Of a stretch of DNA of 18,966 nt, positions 14,196-18,966 are shown one piece after another. This stretch comes from DATKLX01 sp035542155 (lineage in GTDB: Bacteria > Chloroflexota > Anaerolineae > Anaerolineales > Anaerolineaceae). The translations under genes and the position numbers were made by a program. The DNA is taken from positions 1 to 18,966 of the forward strand of contig DATKLX010000160.1 in the NCBI GenBank assembly GCA_035542155.1. The letters run 5' to 3'. The notes below the pieces were generated by a model. It worked only from the letters and a program-made list of their open reading frames with translations. It ran no database searches and was not told the DNA's origin. Within the stretch, counting starts at the first letter, position 1. Every line of letters starts with the position of its first letter.

Positions 14196-14882
14196 CTATA
14201 AGGCTCGGGTGGGCGGGTCGCACAGGCGGTAGCCCGCGCCGCGCACGGTTTCAAAGAGCTTGACCTGGAAGGGATCGTCGATCTTGCGCCGCAGGCGGCG
14301 GATGTAGACGTCGACGACGTTGGAGGTGCCTTCGAAGTCGTAGTTCCAGATGTGGGTCTCGGCCATTTCGCGGGTAATCAGCCGGTTGGGATTGCGCATA
14401 AAGTATTCGAGCAGAGCAAACTCTTTGCTGGTCAGGCCGAGGACCTTCCCTGCGCGGGAGGCGACGTGGGCGGCGGGATCCAGGGTAAGGTCGCCGACGG
14501 AAAGGATCCCCGACCGGTCGGCGGATTCGCGGCGGAAAAGGGCGCGCAGCCTGGCGCGCAGCTCGTTGAGCGCGAACGGCTTGACCAGGTAATCGTCTGC
14601 GCCGCTGTCCAGGCCCTGGACGCGGTCCTCGACCGTGTCGCGAGCGGTGAGCATGATGATGGGAGTGTTGATCCGCTGGCGGCGCAAGTCGCGGCAGACG
14701 GCGATGCCGTCCTTCTCGGGCAGCATCACGTCGAGGATGATGGCGTCATACGGGGCGGAGCAGGCCAGCTCCTCTCCCTCGGGCCCGGTGAAGGCGGAAT
14801 CGACGGCGTAGCCTTCCTCCGTGAGGCTTATATTCAGCGAATGGTTCAGGCGGTGGTTATCTTCGACAATCAAAATACGCAC
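14196..14882 (-). CDS. OmpR/PhoB-family response regulator
   Basis: A 228-aa regulator. The receiver (residues 1-112) has E7/D8, phospho-acceptor D51 in ILDVMLPEKDG, T79 and K101 in LVKPF. The winged-helix DNA-binding domain (about 128-223) has LTSKEFALLEYFMRNPN and NVVDVYIRRLRRKID. The start is GTG (14880-14882) with AGGAG six bases upstream. It is the first gene of the regulator-kinase operon. Members of this family bind direct repeats spaced one helical turn, and such a repeat (TGACAA twice, 11 bp apart) lies at 15130-15146, in front of the divergent gene. Confidence 0.95.
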   Translation of the reverse strand: MRILIVEDNHRLNHSLNISLTEEGYAVDSAFTGPEGEELACSAPYDAIILDVMLPEKDGIAVCRDLRRQRINTPIIMLTARDTVEDRVQGLDSGADDYLVKPFALNELRARLRALFRRESADRSGILSVGDLTLDPAAHVASRAGKVLGLTSKEFALLEYFMRNPNRLITREMAETHIWNYDFEGTSNVVDVYIRRLRRKIDDPFQVKLFETVRGAGYRLCDPPTRAL

Positions 14883-14898
14883 AAAAGACTCCTGAAAA

Positions 14899-15118
14899 AC
14901 GAGAACAGAGAACCGAGAACCGTCATTGGTCGATTGGTTGCTAGGGAAATCTTTCGATCAGACGGATAACGGATGCCCCTCCCTGATTGACCGAGTAACC
15001 TGTTGACGTTGTAACCAGGTGCCTTAGCAACCAATTCACGAAGCAACTAGGTGTCTGAGCAACGAATCTCCGGTAGTTGGTTTCATCAATAAGTATATCT
15101 CTATCCACAATAACCTTA
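14899..15118. repeat. Repeat-rich part of the divergent intergenic region
   Basis: GAGAACAGAGAACCGAGAACCG (14901-14922, read in two overlapping words) is followed by GGTTGCTAGG (14936-14945). Then come several AGCAAC words: TTAGCAACCAATT (15024-15036), GAAGCAACTAGG (15040-15051) and GAGCAACGAAT (15058-15067). The same words occur at 1376-1396 and 11567-11592. I see no gene here; the short open frames have no codon structure. Confidence 0.55.
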
Positions 15119-15129
15119 CCTCGAAAAGA

Positions 15130-15197
15130 TGACAATTTGATGACAATCGATAATAAAGGTCTATATTCATCGTTTTGTCATTTTGAAACGGTATACT
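15130..15197 (+). promoter_or_regulatory. Putative response-regulator binding site and promoter for the redox genes
   Basis: TGACAA occurs at 15130-15135 and 15141-15146, exactly 11 bp apart (GATGACAAT repeated), and once on the opposite strand as TTGTCA at 15175-15180. A TATACT at 15192-15197 is a good -10, but no -35 lies 17 nt before it. This fits a promoter that needs an activator such as the divergent OmpR-type regulator (inference). The ribosome site GGAGG (15233-15237) and ATG 15243 follow. Confidence 0.5.
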
Positions 15198-15242
15198 GTG
15201 CGGGTGTGGTTCGGAGTCCATAGCACTTAACCGGAGGTTTTT

Positions 15243-15674
15243 ATGAAAGCTTTACCCGCAATTATTTTTGCTCTTGGAATGACGGCCGTGGTCGCCGTGG
15301 CGATGTTCCTCATTGGAGCCAATGCCCTGGTCAATCAAAACAGTGTCCCGGTCCTCAACGCGCCGTCGACGGGGGCCGGCGCGGTCCAGAACGCTTCGTT
15401 CTCGGCGGACCAGCAGCAGGCGGCCCAACTGGAGCAACTGGTGGCGCAATACCAGGCGCGCGAAAAACAGTATCAGGCCGAGCTCAACGACGCCGCCCAG
15501 CACCTGACGCAGGCTAACCAGCAACTGGACCAGGCTAACCAGCAACTGGACCAGGCCAGCCAGCAGGTGCAGGCCTACCAGCAGACCCTCGAACGGCTCC
15601 AGGAGATTGGCCTGATCCGGATTGACCAGAACGGCCGGATTTTCCTGGGACGCCAGGGTGGGGATGGTGACTGA
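15243..15674 (+). CDS. Membrane-anchored coiled-coil protein
   Basis: A 143-aa protein of unrecognised family. Residues 5-29 form one hydrophobic segment that can act as an uncleaved anchor. A short Ser/Gly/Ala linker follows, and residues about 55-118 form a Gln- and Ala-rich coiled coil with seven-residue units (QANQQLD twice, then QASQQVQ) encoded by a 21-bp tandem repeat. The last 25 residues (LIRIDQNGRIFLGRQGG) look like a small folded tip. GGAGG is ideally placed. Its stop TGA is immediately followed by the ATG of the next gene. It is probably an extracytoplasmic spacer or partner of the redox proteins downstream; this is inference from the operon. Confidence 0.8.
   Translation: MKALPAIIFALGMTAVVAVAMFLIGANALVNQNSVPVLNAPSTGAGAVQNASFSADQQQAAQLEQLVAQYQAREKQYQAELNDAAQHLTQANQQLDQANQQLDQASQQVQAYQQTLERLQEIGLIRIDQNGRIFLGRQGGDGD
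15510..15572 (+). repeat. 21-bp tandem repeat in coiled-coil gene
   Basis: Two identical 21-nt units (15510-15530 and 15531-15551, beginning CAGGCTAACCAGCAACTGG) are followed by a diverged third at 15552-15572. Each encodes one coiled-coil heptad, so copy-number change would alter coil length without shifting the frame. Confidence 0.8.
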
Positions 15675-15998
15675 ATGAAACCTTTCAAAATCGGCTTACG
15701 CATCTGGATCGCGCTGACCAGCCTGGTCTCCTTCGTGGCGGGATGGGCGCTGCTCTCGCACGCGAACAAGCCCGCGCCCCTCTTGACCAGCAATACCGGC
15801 GGCGCTGACCCGCTCCCGTTGGGTTCCGCCTCAGCGAGAACCCCGGTGACGCTGCCTCCTATTCCTTCACTGGACAGCCTGGTGGGGAATCAGAGCGCCT
15901 CGAGCAGCAGTTCTGCGCCTTCGATCCAACCGCTGCCCTCGCTGCCAAGCACCGGCTCCAGCTCCTTTCTGCCGCGGATCAGGACACGGGGATCGTAG
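15675..15998 (+). CDS. Membrane-anchored Pro/Ser-rich small protein
   Basis: A 107-aa protein with a basic start (MKPFKIGLR), one hydrophobic segment (residues 10-28) and then a disordered, Pro/Ser/Leu-rich tail (VTLPPIPSLDSL, SASSSSSAPSIQPLPSLPS) ending in RIRTRGS. There is no recognised domain and no Cys. ATG follows directly on the preceding stop, so translation is coupled, and ApbE starts 8 nt after it. The position before apbE is where Chloroflexi-style loci often carry an FMN-binding domain protein (from memory). This product has only the anchor and linker type of sequence, so it may be a degenerate or shortened form of one (speculative). Confidence 0.65.
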   Translation: MKPFKIGLRIWIALTSLVSFVAGWALLSHANKPAPLLTSNTGGADPLPLGSASARTPVTLPPIPSLDSLVGNQSASSSSSAPSIQPLPSLPSTGSSSFLPRIRTRGS

Positions 15999-16006
15999 AG
16001 GTCGAG

Positions 16007-16933
16007 ATGCAGTACCACGAGTTCCGGGCAATGAACACCAGCGTTCTGCTGGCCGGCGATGGGCCGGTCGCCTCGGTGCAGACCGGTTTCAGCCTGACGC
16101 AGAAGTATATCGAAGAGTGCGAAAAACGGTTCACGCGCTTCTCGGAGGCGAGCGAGCTTTCGGACCTGAACCGCTCAAACGGAGAATGGTTCGAGGCCTC
16201 GCAGGACCTGTTCGACGTGGTTGCCCTGGCCATGCATCTCTACCGCCAGACTGAGGGGTTGTTCGACCCGGCGATCCTCGAAGCGCTCGAAGCGGCGGGG
16301 TACGACCGTTCGATGGACGAGCTGCGCCTGTATGGCTCGGCCGCCTCGCCCGTGCTGGTCCGCCCACGGCTTTTCCGTTTTGGTGAGATCCGCCTGGACG
16401 CGGAGCGCTGCCGGATCTATCTTCCGCGGGGGATGCGCATCGACCTTGGCGGGATCGCCAAGGGTTGGATCGCCGAGAGGGCGGCGAAGGTCCTGGCCGA
16501 TTGGGCGCAGGTCTGTGCGGTGGACGCGGGTGGGGACGGTTTCATGGTCGGCTACCCGCCGGGGGAAGACGCCTGGCGGGTGACGCTGGAAGACCCGCTG
16601 GAGCCGGTGCGCGGGCTGGCGGTGCTGAAGATCCCGCCGGGCGGGGTGGCCACCTCGGCGGTCACCCGGCGGCGCTGGAAACAGGGCGACCAGGAGCAGC
16701 ACCACCTGATCGACCCGCGCACCCAGAACCCGGCGAAGACCGAGTGGTTGAGCATGACCGTCATCGCGCCGCACACCGCCGAGGCGGAGGCTTACGCCAA
16801 GAGCCTGTTGATCGGCGGCTCGAACGAGATCAACCGCATCCTCAGCCTGGAACCCGGGGTAGAGTTCATCGCCGTCGACCGGCGCAAGAAGCTGTGGGGT
16901 TCGCCGCATAGCCGTCCTCTTTTACAGATGTAA
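16007..16933 (+). CDS. apbE: ApbE-like FAD:protein FMN transferase
   Basis: A 308-aa enzyme that covalently attaches FMN from FAD to Thr/Ser of a target protein. Landmarks: MNTSV (residues 9-13), EKRFTRFSEASELSDLNRS (39-57), DLGGIAKGW (146-154, flavin/Mg site), AVDAGGDG (171-178), TSAVTRRRW (216-224), HHLIDPRT (232-239) and AEAYAKSLLIGG (260-271). There is no signal peptide or lipobox, unlike many ApbE proteins, so it may act in the cytoplasm or depend on its neighbours for location. It sits between two anchored proteins and a ferric-reductase-like membrane protein. No canonical flavinylation motif (DxxTGAT-like) appears in the neighbours; the nearest is APSTGAGAV in the coiled-coil protein, which lacks the acceptor Thr. 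Confidence 0.9.
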   Translation: MQYHEFRAMNTSVLLAGDGPVASVQTGFSLTQKYIEECEKRFTRFSEASELSDLNRSNGEWFEASQDLFDVVALAMHLYRQTEGLFDPAILEALEAAGYDRSMDELRLYGSAASPVLVRPRLFRFGEIRLDAERCRIYLPRGMRIDLGGIAKGWIAERAAKVLADWAQVCAVDAGGDGFMVGYPPGEDAWRVTLEDPLEPVRGLAVLKIPPGGVATSAVTRRRWKQGDQEQHHLIDPRTQNPAKTEWLSMTVIAPHTAEAEAYAKSLLIGGSNEINRILSLEPGVEFIAVDRRKKLWGSPHSRPLLQM

Positions 16934-16937
16934 TCTT

Positions 16938-17696
16938 ATGAAAACTTCATCCATGAAATCCAATTCGTTTTCCTGGTCCACCGTCGTGTGGATCGCGGCG
17001 GGCATCCTGGCGGCGGTCCTGGTCTGGACGGGGGCGCTCTATCTGCAGAGCCCCTCGGGCAGCAGCGCGGCAGCCTTTATCAACGCGCTGCTCGCCGCGG
17101 ACAGCCAGCAGGTGACCTGGTATATCACCCGCGCCGCCGGGCTGACCGCCTACCTGGTGCTGTGGCTCTCGGTGGCCTGGGGGCTGGCGGTGCCGAGCAA
17201 GATCCTCGACAATCTGCTCCAGCGCACCTTCACCTACGACTTCCACCAGTTCCTCTCGCTGCTGGCGATCGGGTTTATAACGCTGCACATCGGGGTGCTG
17301 TACTTCGATCAGTACCTGCCTTACTCGCTGGTGCAAATCCTGGTGCCTTTTCTCTCGCCGTATCGCCCGTTGTGGGTGGGGCTGGGTGCCATCAGTTTTT
17401 ACCTGGCGCTGCTGGTGACGGTGACCTATTACATCCGCGGGACGATCGGGGCGAAGGCTTTCCGGGCGATCCACACGCTGAGCCTGGTCGCGTACCTGGG
17501 GGTGACGGTCCACGCGCTGTTCGCGGGGACGGACTCGTCGCTGCCGGTGGTGATGGCGGTCTACACGGGGACGTTCCTGGCGACGGTGTTTTTGATGTTC
17601 TATTGGGTGTATGGTCTGGCGAAGAAGAGGATGGGGGGACGAGAACCGAGATTCGAGAACCGGGAACCGAGAACCGTTGAAAGCAGTGAAGAGTAG
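16938..17696 (+). CDS. Ferric-reductase-like transmembrane haem protein
   Basis: A 252-aa protein with about six membrane helices and the ferric-reductase-like (YedZ/MsrQ/NOX-type) haem-b pattern: H103 and H117 in one helix, H179 and H192 in another, positioned to bind two haems across the membrane. Such proteins pass electrons between quinol or flavin and an outside acceptor. No FAD/NAD domain is attached, so a partner is needed. ATG 16938 lies 4 nt after the apbE stop; ATG 16953 is an alternative. The last 20 or so residues (GREPRFENREPRTVESSEE) are encoded by the GAGAACCGAG dispersed repeat and are probably not part of the family fold. Confidence 0.87.
   Translation: MKTSSMKSNSFSWSTVVWIAAGILAAVLVWTGALYLQSPSGSSAAAFINALLAADSQQVTWYITRAAGLTAYLVLWLSVAWGLAVPSKILDNLLQRTFTYDFHQFLSLLAIGFITLHIGVLYFDQYLPYSLVQILVPFLSPYRPLWVGLGAISFYLALLVTVTYYIRGTIGAKAFRAIHTLSLVAYLGVTVHALFAGTDSSLPVVMAVYTGTFLATVFLMFYWVYGLAKKRMGGREPRFENREPRTVESSEE
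17641..17676. repeat. GAGAACCGAG repeat within the 3' end of the reductase gene
   Basis: Four near-repeats of GAGAACCG (GAGAACCGAG, TTCGAGAACCG, GGAACCG, AGAACCG) make up this stretch and encode the REPRFENREPR tail of the reductase. The words match those at 14899-14922. Confidence 0.65.
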
Positions 17697-17794
17697 TAGA
17701 TAGAGTGTTTCGTTTCGTGGGTGGACCGAATGCGATGTAGAACATGCCTCTCGAAGATCCTCTAAGGATGGCTTGTTCTTAGCCGGTCTACCAG

Positions 17795-17899
17795 AGCGCA
17801 AACCGCCCCCTTCGGGGATCTGCGAGGAGGCATGCGCCACATTGCTGGATGAGCGCAAGCCACCCCCTTCGGGGATCTGCGAGGACGCCTGCGCTACAA
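17795..17899. repeat. Two 49-nt direct repeats, 57-bp period
   Basis: Copies at 17795-17843 and 17852-17900 differ at about 6 of 49 positions; the core CCCCCTTCGGGGATCTGCGA is identical in both. CCCC-TTC-GGGG is a small hairpin. Both strands are open across the pair, but this is repeat DNA, not a gene. Confidence 0.75.
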
Positions 17900-17920
17900 T
17901 GGCGGTAGGATCGACTGGCC

Positions 17921-18027
17921 GTAGGGCAGGCCGGCACATAGGCCGGCCCCTACAGGGATCGGAGCGGAGGCGCGTGCTAAAGGTCGGTCGCCTCGACCGA
18001 CCTATCAGAGCACAAGCCGATCCCTAC
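17921..18027. repeat. Nested hairpin repeat field
   Basis: A first hairpin at 17921-17953 pairs GGCCGGC (17929-17935) with its complement at 17942-17948 and GTAGG with CCTAC. A second, longer one pairs AGGGATCGG (17954-17962) with 18017-18025, GTGCT (17974-17978) with 18009-18013, and ends in AGGTCGGTCG-CCT-CGACCGACCT (17981-18003). The 475 nt from 17697 to 18171 otherwise hold no gene that I can support. Confidence 0.7.
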
Positions 18028-18064
18028 GACAATCAGAATACCACATTGATGAGCGAAATAACAT

Positions 18065-18089
18065 CCGTCATTTTTGACGGATTGACAAA
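18065..18089. repeat. 25-nt dispersed repeat, right copy (inverted)
   Basis: The exact reverse complement of 1075-1099. It lies between the hairpin field and the antitoxin gene. Confidence 0.75.
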
Positions 18090-18171
18090 CGAGAAAACCT
18101 TGTTCTCAATCTTGAATTTTGTCATGAATTGAGCCAAATTCTAGCCAGACGAGCCAGGTGAGGAGGTGGAT

Positions 18172-18432
18172 ATGAATTCAAATATCTGGCAACTGCAGGA
18201 TGCGAAAAGTAGGCTGAGCGAGCTGGTCGATCAGACGCTCTCTGAGGGTACCCAGATTATCACACGCCGTGGAAGGAAAACCGTTGCATTGATACCCTTC
18301 GATGAATATGAACGGGTGACCCGACAGCAGAAACCCCTGTCGCAATTCTTGCTGGAATCCCCCCTGGCAGGGCCTGAACTGAGCATCGAACGGGATAAAA
18401 GCCTGCCGCGCGACTTCGAGATTGAGCCGTGA
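18172..18432 (+). CDS. Phd/YefM-family antitoxin
   Basis: An 86-aa antitoxin. The N-terminal IWQLQDAKSRLSELVDQTLSEG followed by TQIITRRGRKTVALIPFDEYERV is the classic Phd/YefM DNA-binding fold. The C-terminal 30 residues (SQFLLESPLAGPELSIERDK..., acidic end) are the usual disordered toxin-wrapping tail. Partners of this tail type are normally VapC-like PIN ribonucleases. AGGAGG lies 5 nt before ATG 18172; an in-frame GTG at 18166 overlaps the ribosome site and is not preferred. Its stop overlaps the GTG of the toxin remnant. It probably represses its own promoter. Confidence 0.88.
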   Translation: MNSNIWQLQDAKSRLSELVDQTLSEGTQIITRRGRKTVALIPFDEYERVTRQQKPLSQFLLESPLAGPELSIERDKSLPRDFEIEP

Positions 18433-18521
18433 ATTACCTGGTGGATACCTGCGTACTCTCAGAATACAAGCGCCGGAAACCTGAGCCGAAGGTGCTGCAG
18501 GTGGTAAATCCCTGGGAGTGA
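18429..18521 (+). pseudogene. Truncated VapC-type PIN toxin
   Basis: GTG 18429 overlaps the antitoxin stop (GTGA), the standard toxin position. It encodes MNYLVDTCVLSEYKRRKPEP and ten more residues, then stops at 18519-18521. The start matches the PIN-domain opening with the first catalytic Asp (D6 in LVDTCVLSE). A full toxin has about 130-140 residues with three more acidic residues; none is found in any frame downstream. The homology stops abruptly after about residue 25, which suggests a deletion or rearrangement rather than a single frameshift. Confidence 0.75.
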
Positions 18522-18549
18522 CTCAGGTGCAGGCATTATTACCAGATTG

Positions 18550-18567
18550 TCGCCAGAGGTCTGGCGA
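18550..18567. repeat. Perfect small hairpin after the toxin remnant
   Basis: TCGCCAGA and TCTGGCGA flank GG in an 18-nt perfect inverted repeat. It lies just past the toxin break and may mark the rearrangement joint. No T-run follows. Confidence 0.45.
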
Positions 18568-18643
18568 TCGGGATGGCGGGTTGCGGGGCGACGGATATCA
18601 GATGGAGCGATGCCTGCACGCCCTTTCACCCACCTACGCATGA

Positions 18644-18966
18644 CTACTTTTTGGGGATTGATTTAAAAACCTTTACACCTTGCTGATCATATACGAGCTG
18701 GAATCGGCTGTCCGGTGAAGAAAACTGGCTGGACTGAAGAAACCCCCCGGTCCGGCCCAGATAAACATAGTCGACAGGGTTTTGGCGGAGAAAAGTCTGC
18801 AAATCGGCAGAGGGTTGGTCCAGAAAAACGACCGGCCTGCCCGCCATGATCTCCAACCAGGCGCCGCCGTCTGAAGGGACCGCGCGCAGATCCCCCACAG
18901 GTTGGAGTTGACCAGGAAGCGATCTCCTATTGCCGGAATCATAAAGCCGTGACGCGCGAGAAAGGT
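18644..18966 (-). pseudogene. C-terminal part of a membrane glycosyltransferase-like protein, frameshifted; runs off the window
   Basis: From the right edge one frame reads TFLARHGFMIPAIGDRFLV then NSNLWG, and loses sense. A second frame, shifted by one base, continues DLRAVPSDGGAWLEIMAGRPV through NPVDYVYLGRTGGFL and ends VYDQQGVKVFKSIPKK at 18644. The two join perfectly if one G is added to the run of five at 18892-18896 (minus strand), so this is a one-base deletion in a homopolymer, or a sequencing error. The C-terminal style (DYVYLGRTGG ... LVYDQxGVxVFK) is that of large multi-pass membrane proteins of the glycosyltransferase/YfhO type, from memory. The N-terminal bulk is outside the window. 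Confidence 0.6.

Noticed and set aside
17795..17900. CRISPR-like spaced repeats
   Set aside because: Only two copies with an 8-nt gap and internal mismatches, and no cas genes.
17773..18132. 119-codon plus-strand open frame in the repeat field
   Set aside because: Its translation simply repeats the 57-bp units and hairpins; there is no ribosome site and no protein character.

Overview
The window looks like a GC-rich (about 60 %) chromosomal segment of a Chloroflexota bacterium, probably class Anaerolineae. This is an inference from gene style: a giant MalT-like LuxR regulator, a DUF2568 protein, a hom gene without ACT domain, an ApbE/ferric-reductase pair behind an OmpR-type two-component system, and many short intergenic repeats of the GAGAACCGAGAACC kind. 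I see no rRNA, tRNA, CRISPR array or complete insertion sequence. Both ends are decayed: a 5'-truncated membrane-protein fragment at the left, and a truncated VapC-type toxin plus a frameshifted membrane-protein end at the right.

Left half. A DEDDh exonuclease (470-1021) is followed by a 480-nt repeat-rich gap holding two strong hairpins and a gene remnant. Then comes a 958-aa MalT/LuxR regulator (1739-4615) whose reading frame has absorbed repeat DNA at two places. A palindromic terminator separates it from a small protein, an MFS exporter and an alpha/beta hydrolase that look like one operon (4768-7362). A two-module VOC/extradiol dioxygenase-like gene faces it and overlaps it by 11 bp.

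Most interesting item: on the minus strand at 8429-8821, a 130-codon membrane-protein gene is interrupted by a single in-frame TGA (8591-8593). Eleven bases after the TGA comes a 7-bp stem with a GGU loop, closed below by a second 5-bp stem. This is the geometry of the E. coli fdhF SECIS element. I propose a small selenocysteine-containing membrane protein, with a nonsense mutation as the alternative.

Middle. hpt (9010-9573) precedes a minus-strand operon of alpha/beta hydrolase, TetR repressor and DUF2568 membrane protein (11449 down to 9717). Its promoter is a consensus TTGACA-N17-TATAAT with two ACTAAT-N3-ATTAGT operators, one in the spacer and one just after the -10. Homoserine dehydrogenase (11608-12654) ends at a hairpin shared with the convergent two-component system.

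Right half. An OmpR-type regulator and its kinase (14882 down to 12681) diverge from four plus-strand genes (15243-17696): a membrane-anchored coiled-coil protein, a membrane-anchored Pro/Ser-rich protein, an ApbE flavin transferase and a haem-b ferric-reductase-like membrane protein. The set suggests a regulated membrane electron-transfer module, but no FMN-binding acceptor domain is present. A 475-nt repeat field and a Phd/YefM antitoxin with a broken toxin close the window.
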